A DNA stretch of 64,000 nucleotides from CAYMZZ01 sp964395095 (GCA_964395095.1 CAYMZZ010000012.1:62001-126000), one strand, 5' to 3'; shown: positions 33,681 through 43,200, counted from the first letter of the stretch. Numbers and translations are program-made. Notes: generated by a model not told the origin, from the sequence alone.

Positions 33681-33705
33681 GTATGTCGTTTTTCTTCAAC
33701 CTTTA

Positions 33706-35850
33706 TCAGGCACTCACCTTTCCCTTCACCTTGGCAATCACTTCTTCAGCGATATTGTTGGGTGCGGGGTTGTAGTGTGAGAACTCCATGGTAGAGGAAG
33801 CACGGCCGGAGCTGAGTGAGCGGAGCTGGGTTACATAACCAAACATTTCGCTCAGGGGCACTTTGGCTTTAATAACCTGGGCGCCAGCGCGGCTATCCAT
33901 ACCTTCCATCATACCCCGACGACGGTTCAGGTCACCGGTTACATCACCCATGTACTGATCAGGCGTCACCACCTCCACTTTCATGATGGGCTCCAGCAAT
34001 ACGGGCTTGGCTTTGCGGGCCGCTTCGCGGAATCCCTGCTTGGCACAAAGCTCGAACGACATGGAGTCGGAGTCAACCGCGTGGAAGCTTCCGTCGAAGA
34101 TCCGGATCTTCATATTATCAACCGGATAGTTGGCCAACACACCCGCTGTCATCGACTGCTCAAAACCTTTCTGGATGGCGGGCACAAACTCGCGGGGGAT
34201 AGAACCACCGAAGATATCATTCACAAACTGGAAGTTCTTATCCGGATTTTCTTTTTTCCACTCCTCATCAACTGGTCCGATGGAGAACTGGATATCGGCA
34301 AACTTACCACGACCACCGGTTTGCTTTTTCAGCGTCTCACGGTGTTCGATGGTGTTGGTAAATGCTTCCTTGTAAGCTACCTGGGGAGCACCCTGGTTTA
34401 CTTCTACTTTAAACTCGCGACGCATACGGTCAACGATGATCTCGAGGTGCAACTCACCCATTCCGCGAAGAATGGTTTGGCCGGTATCCTCATCGGTATT
34501 TACACGCAGGGTGGGATCTTCTTCCACCAGCTTGGCAATGGCCATACCCATTTTGTCAACGTCGGCCTGGGTCTTGGGTTCTACCGCTACCGCAATTACC
34601 GGCTCGGGAATGAACATATTCTCCAGGGTGATGGGGTGGTTCTCATCACAAAGCGTATCTCCGGTTTTAATTTCCTTGAAACCAACAGCCGCACCAATAT
34701 CACCGGCTTCGATGAAGTCGATGGGGTTTTGCTTGTTGGCAAACATTTTCATGATCCGGCTGATGCGCTCTTTCTTTCCACTTCTTACGTTCAGCACATA
34801 AGAACCGGCGTCGAGACGACCAGAATAGGCACGGAAGAAAGCCAGACGGCCTACGAAGGGGTCGGTCATGATCTTAAAAGCCAGGGCAGCAAAAGGATCT
34901 TTGGGATCGGCTTTACGGCTGATCTTTTCTCCAGTTTCGGGATGCGTACCCACGGTATCCGGAATATCGCTGGGAGAAGGCAGATAGCGGCATACCGCAT
35001 CGAGTGCAGTTTGCACGCCTTTGTTCTTAAACGAAGAACCGCACATCATCGGCACAATGCTCAGATCGATTGTAGCTTTGCGGATCGCAACATGAATCTC
35101 GTCTTCAGAGATGCTGTTGGGATCTTCAAAGAATTTCTCCATCAGGGTGTCATCATATTCCGCAACGGCTTCCACCAGGTTGGCGCGCCATTCGTTGGCT
35201 TCTTCCACCATGTCGGCGGGAATATCAATCTCATCAAAGGTCATACCCTCGGTCTCCATATGCCAGATGATTCCCTTCATCTTGATAAGGTCTACCACAC
35301 CTTTGAAGTTTTCTTCAGCGCCAATGGGCAACTGCAGGGGAACCGCTTTCGAACCCAGCATTTCCTTTACCTGCTTCACTACATTGAGAAAGTCGGCACC
35401 TGCACGGTCCATCTTGTTCACAAAACCGATACGGGGTACACCATAGCGGTTGGCCTGGCGCCATACGGTTTCCGACTGGGGTTCCACACCATCCACGGCG
35501 GAAAACAGGGCAATCAGTCCGTCCAGTACACGCATGGAGCGCTCTACCTCCACGGTAAAGTCCACGTGACCCGGAGTATCGATGATATTGAAATAATATT
35601 TCTTGGTATCGGCAGTAGCTTTACCCAACACAGTAGGGAAATTCCACTGGCAGCTTACCGCTGCAGATGTAATAGTAATACCTCTTTCTTTTTCCTGTTC
35701 CATCCAGTCGGTAGTAGCGGCACCATCGTGCACTTCACCAATCCGGTGGATCATACCTGTATAACGCAGGATACGTTCAGTAGTAGTGGTCTTTCCGGCA
35801 TCAATGTGGGCGGCAATACCGAAGTTTCTTTGAAATTTTAAGTCTGCCAT
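33706..35850 (-). CDS. fusA: Elongation factor G
   Basis: The translocation GTPase of translation, also used in ribosome recycling. It has 714 residues. The G domain shows AAHIDAGKTTTTERIL (P-loop), RGITI, DTPGHVDFT and VNKMDRAGAD. Domains II-V follow with RGMGELHLEIIVDRMRREF in domain III and the C-terminal VTGDLNRRRGMMEGMD and YVTQLRSLSSGRASSTMEF. It has its own promoter, a leader of about 225 bases and its own terminator, whereas in many bacteria it is cotranscribed with rpsL and rpsG. Confidence 0.98.
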   Translation of the reverse strand: MADLKFQRNFGIAAHIDAGKTTTTERILRYTGMIHRIGEVHDGAATTDWMEQEKERGITITSAAVSCQWNFPTVLGKATADTKKYYFNIIDTPGHVDFTVEVERSMRVLDGLIALFSAVDGVEPQSETVWRQANRYGVPRIGFVNKMDRAGADFLNVVKQVKEMLGSKAVPLQLPIGAEENFKGVVDLIKMKGIIWHMETEGMTFDEIDIPADMVEEANEWRANLVEAVAEYDDTLMEKFFEDPNSISEDEIHVAIRKATIDLSIVPMMCGSSFKNKGVQTALDAVCRYLPSPSDIPDTVGTHPETGEKISRKADPKDPFAALAFKIMTDPFVGRLAFFRAYSGRLDAGSYVLNVRSGKKERISRIMKMFANKQNPIDFIEAGDIGAAVGFKEIKTGDTLCDENHPITLENMFIPEPVIAVAVEPKTQADVDKMGMAIAKLVEEDPTLRVNTDEDTGQTILRGMGELHLEIIVDRMRREFKVEVNQGAPQVAYKEAFTNTIEHRETLKKQTGGRGKFADIQFSIGPVDEEWKKENPDKNFQFVNDIFGGSIPREFVPAIQKGFEQSMTAGVLANYPVDNMKIRIFDGSFHAVDSDSMSFELCAKQGFREAARKAKPVLLEPIMKVEVVTPDQYMGDVTGDLNRRRGMMEGMDSRAGAQVIKAKVPLSEMFGYVTQLRSLSSGRASSTMEFSHYNPAPNNIAEEVIAKVKGKVSA

Positions 35851-35913
35851 GACTATTTGATTTGTTGTTTATTTTTTATACTTGAAATAATGGGATACTC
35901 AGTATCGTGGTCG

Positions 35914-35959
35914 AAAAAACGCGCACCCTAAGCCCAGTATGCTCAACCCCGGGGTGCAC
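35914..35959 (-). promoter_or_regulatory. Terminator-like hairpin in the fusA leader
   Basis: On the minus strand GTGCACCC pairs with GGGTGCGC across a 23-base loop (35952-35959 with 35921-35928, one U-G pair), followed directly by GTTTTTT. It lies about 60 bases upstream of the fusA start and inside the predicted leader, so it could act as a transcription attenuator. The loop is long for a strong terminator. Confidence 0.4.
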
Positions 35960-36081
35960 CCATCCTGGCGGATGAGGGGGTTGCAGGCGATATGTAAGAT
36001 TAGACTCTCATAGACTGCCACATGAAGAATAACCCCTGAACACCACAGCACGCACACCTTTGGAAATCCTTTATGGCGGCG

Positions 36082-36110
36082 CAAAGGTAAGGGAAAAATT
36101 GCTTACCAAA
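36082..36110 (-). promoter_or_regulatory. Candidate fusA promoter
   Basis: Minus strand TACCTTTG (36089-36082), identical to the -7 boxes of rpsL and rpsJ, with TTTG 17 bases further up (36110-36107). Transcription from here gives a leader of about 225 bases. Confidence 0.6.
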
Positions 36111-36138
36111 TGGGATTTTTCGGAGCGAAATGGAACAG

Positions 36139-36167
36139 AGCTTCCCTGCCAAGGGGGCGGGGAAGCT
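36139..36167 (-). other. Hairpin downstream of the RND operon
   Basis: AGCTTCCC and GGGAAGCT (36139-36146, 36160-36167) form a perfect eight-base stem about 150 bases after the permease stop. No T-run follows on the minus strand, so it may protect the 3' end or serve a factor-dependent terminator. The rest of 36168-36313 shows nothing I recognise. Confidence 0.45.
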
Positions 36168-36313
36168 ACCTGATTAATTACTGGTAATCAATGGGTAAAC
36201 TGGTCACCTATTTCCCTGGGATGTGAATACAGCTTCCCATTATGGTTCCCGGGCCTTGAACCTCACAGGCGCATCCAGGAAATAATAATCCATAGGAAGC
36301 CCCTATCACCTAC

Positions 36314-39300
36314 TTATACTTTTGGCGGCATCAACTTGTAAATTACCGGAGTAACCACCCGCGATAGCAGGGTACTACTGATCAACCCTCCAATCATCAC
36401 AATCGCCAGCGGCGAAATCAGCGGATTGCTGGAGAGCGCTATGGGCAGCAGGCCACCAATAGCTGTGAGCGTAGTGAGGATGATGGGAAGAAAACGTTTC
36501 TCCCCGGCCTCCTCAATCGCCGGCAACAATGCCATCCCCTGCTGCCGCAACTGGTTGGTAAAGTCGACCAGGAGGATGGTATTTTTTACCTCTATGCCCG
36601 CGAGGGCTACAATACCGATGGTAGCGACAAATGACAATGAATTGCCGGTAATCAAAAGGGCCAGCACCGCCCCTACTATACCTAATGGAATAACCGAAAG
36701 CACAATCAGCGTGCTTTTGAATGTGCGGAACTGCAAAACCAGCACCGCGATAAACAGGAATACGGTAACGAGGATGATGCTGCCAAAGCCATCAAAGGAA
36801 TCATTCCTGCCTTCCACCTCCCCTCCCATCTCATAACGCACTCCCTCCGGCAATGCCATCTTATTCATTTGTTCCTCCACGCTTGCTATTACTTCACTGT
36901 TCAGGAAGCCTTTCTGCACAAATGACGAAATAGATACCGTTCGGATTTTGTTGAAATGATTGATACTATTGGGCGATGCCTCAAACCGAATTTGGGATAA
37001 TTGCGAAAGCGGGACCGGCTTGCCCTGCACATTGTTTACGTAAAGATTCGAAAACACACCCAGGTCGGGATAAGAAGGGCGTGGCACCGTAAGCAGTATG
37101 GAATAGTCATCGCTTTTGCTGCCGGGGCTGCTGAAATTGCCCAAAGGCAAGCCGGCCACCGCCATGCGCACAGTGCGGCCAATAGCTACTGTGGGCACAC
37201 CCATCATCATCGCTTTTTCTTTGTTGATATTGATCCGTATATCCGTCTTCAGGTTGCGAACGGGGTTATTCACATAAATGGCGCCGGCGGTATTGTTCAA
37301 CATCTCCTCCACCCTGGCGGCATACACGCGAAGGGTATCCAGATCATCGCCGAGCAGACGCACTTCAACCGGTGATAGCATGGGCGCTCCCTGCTCAAAA
37401 TTCCTCACTTCTACCTTTGCACCCGGGTACACATCCCACTTCTGGCGCAGCTTCTCAATCAACTCCAGTTTTTCGTCGGGGCTGGTATCTTCCTCCAATT
37501 GCACAAATATCTCCGCAAAATCAGACCGTTCATTTTGCTGGTTCACGTTGTAGTATATACGCGGGTTGCCTTTGCCGACATTGGCCGTAAAGTATCGGAT
37601 ACCAGGTTCCACCTTCAACTCCCGTTCAATTTGCCGGGTAATGGAATCCGTATGGTAGATATTGGATTGGAGTGGTGTGGTGATGTCGATCAGAAACTGT
37701 GGTTTCTCCGAAGCCGGAAAAAGGCTATTGCCGATTACGGGTATCAGGGCGAGCGAACCCACGAATATGAGCAAGGCCACACCGAGGGTACGCCAGGGAT
37801 AACGAAGGGCTTTTTCCAGCAGGCGCGAATAGGTGCCATGAATCAGACGCTGCATCCCCCGCAGGAAAAAATTGCCTTCCGGTGAATGGTTGGCACGGAG
37901 TATACGGCTCGAAAGAAAGGGAACAATAGTGAGCGCCACTATAAGCGATGCCACGATGGAACTGATGACGGCTATGGGTAAACTCCGAATAAACTCCCCG
38001 CTGGCCTCGGGCATAAACGCAAGCGGCATAAAAGCTATGATCAGGGTGGCGGTACAACCCAATACCGCTTTGCCGATCTGGGCGGTGCCCTTAATGGTGG
38101 CTTCGAGCCGGCTATGCCCGTCCCGCATCCATCGTTCTATATTCTCCACTACCACAATGCTGTCGTCGACAAGCAGACCCAGTGCAACCACCAGGCCCAC
38201 TATACTCAACTGGTTGAGGCTATAACCCATCAGGTTGATAAAAATGATACCGATGCCCAGCGACAGGGGTATGGAGATCATCACCACCAGCGAGGCCCTT
38301 AGCCCCAATGGCAAAAGGGTAAACAGTACGAGGCCGATGGCGATCATAAAATCGATGCCCAGTGCACTTAGCCGATGATTCACATTCTCGGCCTGGTCGA
38401 AATGCAATTGCAGGTCGATATTGGCGGGCAACTTTTGGCGAAACGCCTCAATAGTTTCCAGGTATTCGCCCTGCACACTGGAGATATTCTGCTTACGCTT
38501 CAACGCGGCTATCACCAATACAGCCCGATGTCCATTGAGGCGGGTGATATGCGTTTCGGCCGAATAATCAAAATACACCTGTGCCAGATCGCGCAGCAGA
38601 ATATTGCGGGCATTGCTGCTGAAAACAATAGTATTTCTTATTTCCTCAATGTCCTGGTAATTACCATTGGTTTTGATGTTGAATGTTTTGTTGCCCTGGT
38701 TCACGCTGCCTCCCGGAATATTGGCAATCTCGCTCCGGAGGGCGGAGGCCACGGTACTAATGGGTATCTGCCATTGCGCCAGCTTCTCGGTTTGCAGATC
38801 TACCCGGATGATGGGATCCGGCAGGCCCTGCACTTCCACATTTTTCAGGGCCCGTACTTTTTCCAGTTCATCCTGCAAGTCTTCCGCTGCCTGCCGCAAG
38901 CGGTCGCGCGAAGCATTCTCCGATACCAGCGCTATCTGCAGAATGTTCACGTTCGAAGGGTCTATCCGCTTGGTTTCGATGCTGTAGATATCTTCCGGCA
39001 ACTGGCTGCGCATGCCATTTACTTCGCGCACCAGTTCCTGGTACTTATCATCCACATTCACGTTGTACTGGTACTCCACGGCCAGCACCGCAAGCCCGTC
39101 GTTGATGGATGTCTTGATTCTTTTGATATTATCCAGCGCGTAGATCTGTTTTTCGAGTGGCTTCACTACCAGTTCCTCCATATCTTTTGGACTGGTACCC
39201 GGGTACACCACTACTACGGGAAATATGGGTGCATCCAATTCCGGATCCTCCGAGCGTGGCATGGTGAAAATGGTGGAAATACCTACGGCCACCACCATAA

Positions 39301-39355
39301 GTACCATGATGAGGGTGAACTGGTAATTGCGTATGGAATATTCAGAAATTTTCAT
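36314..39355 (-). CDS. RND efflux transporter permease subunit
   Basis: A proton-driven inner-membrane pump of 1013 residues with twelve predicted transmembrane helices and two large periplasmic loops, the AcrB/HAE-type build. After a first helix (QFTLIMVLMVVAVGISTIFTMPRSEDPELDAP) come the porter loop and the helix-4 motif GLVVALGLLVDDSIVVVENIE carrying paired Asp residues. The C-terminal repeat has FVATIGIVALAGIEVKNTILLVDF. Substrate is unknown. It is the last gene of a four-gene unit with adaptor, TolC-like channel and TetR repressor. Confidence 0.96.
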   Translation of the reverse strand: MKISEYSIRNYQFTLIMVLMVVAVGISTIFTMPRSEDPELDAPIFPVVVVYPGTSPKDMEELVVKPLEKQIYALDNIKRIKTSINDGLAVLAVEYQYNVNVDDKYQELVREVNGMRSQLPEDIYSIETKRIDPSNVNILQIALVSENASRDRLRQAAEDLQDELEKVRALKNVEVQGLPDPIIRVDLQTEKLAQWQIPISTVASALRSEIANIPGGSVNQGNKTFNIKTNGNYQDIEEIRNTIVFSSNARNILLRDLAQVYFDYSAETHITRLNGHRAVLVIAALKRKQNISSVQGEYLETIEAFRQKLPANIDLQLHFDQAENVNHRLSALGIDFMIAIGLVLFTLLPLGLRASLVVMISIPLSLGIGIIFINLMGYSLNQLSIVGLVVALGLLVDDSIVVVENIERWMRDGHSRLEATIKGTAQIGKAVLGCTATLIIAFMPLAFMPEASGEFIRSLPIAVISSIVASLIVALTIVPFLSSRILRANHSPEGNFFLRGMQRLIHGTYSRLLEKALRYPWRTLGVALLIFVGSLALIPVIGNSLFPASEKPQFLIDITTPLQSNIYHTDSITRQIERELKVEPGIRYFTANVGKGNPRIYYNVNQQNERSDFAEIFVQLEEDTSPDEKLELIEKLRQKWDVYPGAKVEVRNFEQGAPMLSPVEVRLLGDDLDTLRVYAARVEEMLNNTAGAIYVNNPVRNLKTDIRININKEKAMMMGVPTVAIGRTVRMAVAGLPLGNFSSPGSKSDDYSILLTVPRPSYPDLGVFSNLYVNNVQGKPVPLSQLSQIRFEASPNSINHFNKIRTVSISSFVQKGFLNSEVIASVEEQMNKMALPEGVRYEMGGEVEGRNDSFDGFGSIILVTVFLFIAVLVLQFRTFKSTLIVLSVIPLGIVGAVLALLITGNSLSFVATIGIVALAGIEVKNTILLVDFTNQLRQQGMALLPAIEEAGEKRFLPIILTTLTAIGGLLPIALSSNPLISPLAIVMIGGLISSTLLSRVVTPVIYKLMPPKV

Positions 39356-39416
39356 GGTTGTCAGTTGATCCGGTAAATAAAGCCGTTTGCTGCTATTGTT
39401 TTATACAACATCATTT

Positions 39417-40478
39417 CTACCGGCTCTTTGCCGGTTCATTCAGGATTTTTATGGGGGAACCATGGCTCAGGTAAGCACTGCCGGAAACGATCAGTTCGCG
39501 TGCATTCTCCAGGCCCGATTCAATCCACACCGCATCCTTATCCACCCGACCCACTTCTACCTTCTGCCTTACGGCCGTCTTTCCGTCATTGGTAATAAAC
39601 ACATAGGCTTCCTGTGCGTCGCCATCCAGCAGGGCATCGAAAGGAATGGCCCAGCCCGTTTGAGAACCGCGTGGATATAATTTTGCTTTCCCAAAAAGTC
39701 CCGATGCCAGCAATCCCCTGGGAATGTTTTCGAGTTCGAGCAATAGCTGGAATGTACCGGTTTGCGGATCCAGGCCTTCCGACTTCTTCACCACTTTGGC
39801 GGCAAATTCCTTACCGGGTGCCAGCTCGGTGCTCACCAGCGCAGGGTCGCCCAATTGCATGGCGGCCCATTGGCGATCGCTCAAGCCCAGCTTCAATCGC
39901 CATTTGGCGTCGGATGCGCCATTGATCAGGAATACAGGATTACCCGGGCCGGTAATCTGTCCTTCGTTCACATATTTTTTCAACACATATCCACTCTGCG
40001 TAGCCCTGATCTCGGAGTATTGCTGATTGAATCCGGCGCTGGCATATTGTTGCCGGGCCAGTTCCAGCGCGGTCTTCGCGTTTTGCATTTGCTCCAGGGT
40101 GGCCACACTATCGAGGTAAAGCCGGTTGGCGCGTTCATAATCGCGCTCTGCCTTCTGCAAACCCAGCCTTGCCTGCGCCACGGCTGCGTTCACTTCGGTC
40201 AGGTTCAGCGTGGCCAGTAGTTGACCCTTCCGAACCGGATCTCCTTCTTCCACAAAAAGCTTCTGAATAATACCTCCTGTTTTGAACGACAACAGCGTTT
40301 CATCATCCGTTGTAAACTGGCCCGATACGCTGAATGTCTGGCTCATGGTGTCGGAAAGTAGCGAAAGCGTACGCACGGGTATGCGGTCTTCGACCTCGGT
40401 GGTCGTAGTTTCTGCCTGGTTGCAGGCCGCCAGCGCAACCGATGCCCAAAAGGCGGCGGCAATAGTTTTTGATGCCAT
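39417..40478 (-). CDS. RND efflux periplasmic adaptor (membrane fusion lipoprotein)
   Basis: Links the pump to the outer-membrane channel. It has 353 residues with a lipobox (ALAAC, Cys at 19). A biotinyl-lipoyl-like domain is split around a coiled coil: FKTGGIIQKLFVEEGDPVRKGQLLATL, then AVAQARLGLQKAERDYERANRLY, and SEIRATQSGYVLKKYVNEGQIT. A beta-barrel domain follows. It begins seven bases after the TolC-like gene and ends 61 bases before the permease. Confidence 0.95.
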   Translation of the reverse strand: MASKTIAAAFWASVALAACNQAETTTTEVEDRIPVRTLSLLSDTMSQTFSVSGQFTTDDETLLSFKTGGIIQKLFVEEGDPVRKGQLLATLNLTEVNAAVAQARLGLQKAERDYERANRLYLDSVATLEQMQNAKTALELARQQYASAGFNQQYSEIRATQSGYVLKKYVNEGQITGPGNPVFLINGASDAKWRLKLGLSDRQWAAMQLGDPALVSTELAPGKEFAAKVVKKSEGLDPQTGTFQLLLELENIPRGLLASGLFGKAKLYPRGSQTGWAIPFDALLDGDAQEAYVFITNDGKTAVRQKVEVGRVDKDAVWIESGLENARELIVSGSAYLSHGSPIKILNEPAKSR

Positions 40479-40485
40479 AATTGAA

Positions 40486-41862
40486 TTAGTTGATGGGATA
40501 AGATGCTGTTTGCCGCTCCAGTTCCGCCGCGGCTATCAGCAGTTTATATTGGTTAATGGTATGCTGCAGTTGCGCCTGCGTCAACTGGTTGCGGGCGTCG
40601 ACGGTTTCTATGAAGGAATTCACCCCTTCGCGATAGCCGCGCTCAATCAGCCGCTGATAACTGGCGGCCGATTCCAGTTGCTTTTCGCTGGCCCCCAGTT
40701 GCTCGCGAGCCGAGAGCAGATTATTGTAGGATTGCCGGGCCGACAATCGAAGCTGAAGGTTGGTTTGCTGCAGGTTCAGCTCCGCTTCCGTTTTCTCCAG
40801 TTCCGATTGCCGGATGCGATTGCGGTTGCGCTGCCCGGTAAACAGGGGCATTTCAAGCTGCAGCCCAAAGAGATAATAGCGCGACTGCCCATTAAATTTC
40901 CATCCTTCCGACTGGGTACCCAGGTCGAGGAATCCGTTCAGGCGAGGCCTGAATGCCGATTTGCGTAATGACACCACCGTTTCCCGAATGGAAACCAGCT
41001 TTTGCATGGCTTGCAACTCTTCTCTTTTTGAATTGCTGTCCACAACATTAGAAGAATGAAATTGGCCTGGCGATATAGTCGATGCCTCACTTGTTTGGAT
41101 GGCATTTTCAAAAGGGCGGTTGAGCAAAAAATTGAAATACCGGGCCGCGTTGTCTGCCTGCAATTTCGCGGCACTGATAGCCGCTTTTACCGTCGCGATT
41201 TCGCTTTCGGCCCGCAACACATAAGCGGGCAAGCCCTTTCCGTTTTCCAGCAACGACTGGTTCACCCTTAATCCTTCTTCGGCCAGCAACAATGCGTTGT
41301 CATAAATGCTAACCGCACGAAGGGCGCTCAGGTAATGGTAGTAAGCCGTCTTCACTGCCAGGGCCAGGTCGCGTTTGTAAATAGCCAGTTCCAGCTCCGA
41401 CAGGCCAACCTGCTGCTCGGCAATGCTACGGTTATACCTGATGTCGGGATTCACGATCGGCATACTGGTGCGAAGTTTGGCGTCGTGAAAATTGCGGGGG
41501 AAGAAATTCACCGACTGATTGTCGAGTTGTGGAAAGCGGTTAGTGCCGGTGAGTTGATTAAGGGTGGTATAAGCTTCGTTGAGCAATGTTCCCAACGGCA
41601 ACTCAATGTTTCGTCCGCCGCCGGCTGTTTGATAGCCTGCCAGAAAGTTCAGCTCGGGAAGAAAAAAACCTTTGGCGATGGCCAGTGATTGACGCGCTTT
41701 CTCGAGGCTGACCTGCTTTTGCTGCAGCACCAGGTTCGACTGCCAGGCCGAATCGATATAGGATTCGATAAGGCCCTTTTGGGCAAATACGGCAATGGGC
41801 AGAAAAAAAGCAATGAAGGATAAGGCGCCGGCTATACCGGCTCTGATGAATACCGTTCTCAT
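40486..41862 (-). CDS. TolC-family outer-membrane efflux protein
   Basis: An outer-membrane channel of 458 residues with a signal peptide (AGALSFIAFFLPIAVFAQ) and two outer-membrane-efflux-protein repeats of coiled-coil helices (SLEKARQSLAIAKGFFLPELNFLAGYQ; later EKTEAELNLQQTNLQLRLSARQSYNNLL). First structural gene of the efflux unit. A TetR-type operator lies three bases upstream of its start. Confidence 0.94.
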   Translation of the reverse strand: MRTVFIRAGIAGALSFIAFFLPIAVFAQKGLIESYIDSAWQSNLVLQQKQVSLEKARQSLAIAKGFFLPELNFLAGYQTAGGGRNIELPLGTLLNEAYTTLNQLTGTNRFPQLDNQSVNFFPRNFHDAKLRTSMPIVNPDIRYNRSIAEQQVGLSELELAIYKRDLALAVKTAYYHYLSALRAVSIYDNALLLAEEGLRVNQSLLENGKGLPAYVLRAESEIATVKAAISAAKLQADNAARYFNFLLNRPFENAIQTSEASTISPGQFHSSNVVDSNSKREELQAMQKLVSIRETVVSLRKSAFRPRLNGFLDLGTQSEGWKFNGQSRYYLFGLQLEMPLFTGQRNRNRIRQSELEKTEAELNLQQTNLQLRLSARQSYNNLLSAREQLGASEKQLESAASYQRLIERGYREGVNSFIETVDARNQLTQAQLQHTINQYKLLIAAAELERQTASYPIN

Positions 41863-41864
41863 TA

Positions 41865-41877
41865 TTTACAGTGTTAA
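41865..41877. promoter_or_regulatory. TetR operator copy 2, before the TolC-like gene
   Basis: TTTACAGTGTTAA differs by one base from the perfect dyad TTAACAGTGTTAA found in the tetR promoter (42560-42572). It stands between the tetR stop and the start of the efflux genes, only three bases from the start codon, so bound repressor could block read-through transcription. Its function here is inferred. Confidence 0.65.
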
Positions 41878-41895
41878 CTTCCGTTTCAAAAAAAA

Positions 41896-42534
41896 TCACC
41901 TTAGTGATTCCAGTACCTGCACAAAAGTTTCATAGGTATGGTTCAACACATTTTCCACGCCCGCCAGGATTTGCTTTTTTTCCACCACCTGATCGAGGTG
42001 CCCATGCAATTGTAGCGTGCAGAGACCATGCATGGTGCTCCAAACGATCAATGAAAAGGCCTCCGCATTGAAATTGGTAAACAAGCCCTTTGCCTGGCAT
42101 TCCTGAATGGTGCCCAACAAAAACTGAAAAGCGGCTTTTCCCTCCTCCCAACAACTCTCGTCATGCTGTTCACCGAGATAGTCAAGGGGTTCGCGCATTA
42201 CAAACATCAACTCATAATATTCGCGATTTTCGAGAGCAAATTGCATGTACACCCGCCCCATGGCTTTCAATCGCTCAAAAGGGGCTTCGATTGCAGCCAG
42301 TACCGCAAAACGGCCCGCGAGTTCTTTAAATCCTTCCTGGTGCAGGGCATGGGCTATCTCGGCTTTGTCTTTGTAGTATAGGTAGATGGTGGTAGGGCTG
42401 AATTCGATTTCGGCAGCGATCTTGCGTATGGAGGTAGCGCCATATCCTTCGGTCAGGAACAATTTCTTGGCCGCGTCGAGGATACTCAGTTTCAGGTCCT
42501 CCCTGTGCTTCAGTTTGCGCTCTTTAATGCCCAT
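41896..42534 (-). CDS. TetR/AcrR-family repressor of the efflux operon
   Basis: A 212-residue regulator. The N-terminal helix-turn-helix reads LFLTEGYGATSIRKIAAEIEFSPTTIYLYYKDK, the family signature. The C-terminal ligand domain starts about residue 80 with LKAMGRVYMQFALENREYYELMF, of the WHG/TetR_C_33 kind. It is the first gene of the unit and has an operator inside its own promoter, so autorepression is likely, with release by an efflux substrate. Confidence 0.95.
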   Translation of the reverse strand: MGIKERKLKHREDLKLSILDAAKKLFLTEGYGATSIRKIAAEIEFSPTTIYLYYKDKAEIAHALHQEGFKELAGRFAVLAAIEAPFERLKAMGRVYMQFALENREYYELMFVMREPLDYLGEQHDESCWEEGKAAFQFLLGTIQECQAKGLFTNFNAEAFSLIVWSTMHGLCTLQLHGHLDQVVEKKQILAGVENVLNHTYETFVQVLESLR

Positions 42535-42550
42535 AATCAGGTTTACAGCG

Positions 42551-42582
42551 CAAACATACTTAACACTGTTAACCAGACCAAA
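42551..42582 (-). promoter_or_regulatory. tetR-efflux promoter with operator in the spacer
   Basis: Minus strand TTTG (42582-42579), exactly 20 bases, TATGTTTG (42558-42551). The 13-base dyad TTAACAGTGTTAA (42560-42572) lies in the spacer between the two promoter boxes. This is a textbook place for a TetR repressor to exclude RNA polymerase. Confidence 0.8.
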
Positions 42583-42674
42583 TTTTTTTTTCCCTATAAG
42601 GAAAAAACAGTTGTAATTTCAGCGAAGCATTGAACAACAACCTTCTAATTCATTAAACCAAAAAATCCAGTTGT

Positions 42675-43169
42675 ATGCCTTCGAAAAAGAAAGCAAAAGC
42701 GAAACCCGCTGCCAAAAAGAAAGCAGCCAAAAAAGTAGTACGCAAGGCGGCGAAGAAAGTAGCCCGCAAAGCAGCGTCTGCTAAAAAAGCTGTGAAAAAA
42801 TCGGTCCGCAAAGTGGCGAAGAAAGCCGCTGCTAAAAAGAAGGCCGTTAAAAAAAGCGCCCGTAAAGTTGCCAAAAAAGTGGTGAAGAAAGCTGCCGCCA
42901 AAAAGAAAGCGGTGAAAAAAGCCGCAAAGAAAGTAGCCGGCAAAGTGGCTAAAAAAGCAGGCGCCGCAAAGAAGTCAGCCAAAAAAGCGGTTAAAAAAGT
43001 AGCCGCCAAAGTGAAAAAAGCCACTGCTCCCCGTAAGAAGGCCGCTCCCGCTCCCGTTGCGCCTCCCGCACCCGTTGTGCCGGTTGAAAATCCCGAGCCT
43101 GTTCAGGGTGATATATTCGGTAATGCCGAGAACAACAACAGCAGTAAAGACACGCAATTTAACTTCTAG
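42675..43169 (+). CDS. Histone H1-like Lys/Ala-rich nucleoid protein
   Basis: A 164-residue, very basic protein. Residues about 1-120 are tandem KKAVKKxxRKVAKK-type repeats of Lys, Ala, Val and Arg, as in the eukaryotic H1 tail and chlamydial Hc1/Hc2. A Pro/Ala/Val linker (about 121-143) and an acidic-polar tail (DIFGNAENNNSSKDTQFNF) follow. It probably binds DNA non-specifically, and perhaps RNA. It stands between the efflux unit and rpsG on the opposite strand and shares a terminator with rpsG. Confidence 0.9.
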   Translation: MPSKKKAKAKPAAKKKAAKKVVRKAAKKVARKAASAKKAVKKSVRKVAKKAAAKKKAVKKSARKVAKKVVKKAAAKKKAVKKAAKKVAGKVAKKAGAAKKSAKKAVKKVAAKVKKATAPRKKAAPAPVAPPAPVVPVENPEPVQGDIFGNAENNNSSKDTQFNF

Positions 43170-43200
43170 AAGCTACACTGCGCAGTTTCACAGTTACATC

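Noticed and set aside
34081..35841. A 586-codon open frame on the plus strand opposite fusA
   Set aside because: fusA on the other strand is complete and conserved. The frame is a shadow of its codon bias; its translation is His- and Phe-rich with no recognisable domain.
35899..36084. A short minus-strand frame in the fusA leader
   Set aside because: 61 codons without family resemblance. It lies within the predicted untranslated leader and crosses the attenuator-like hairpin.
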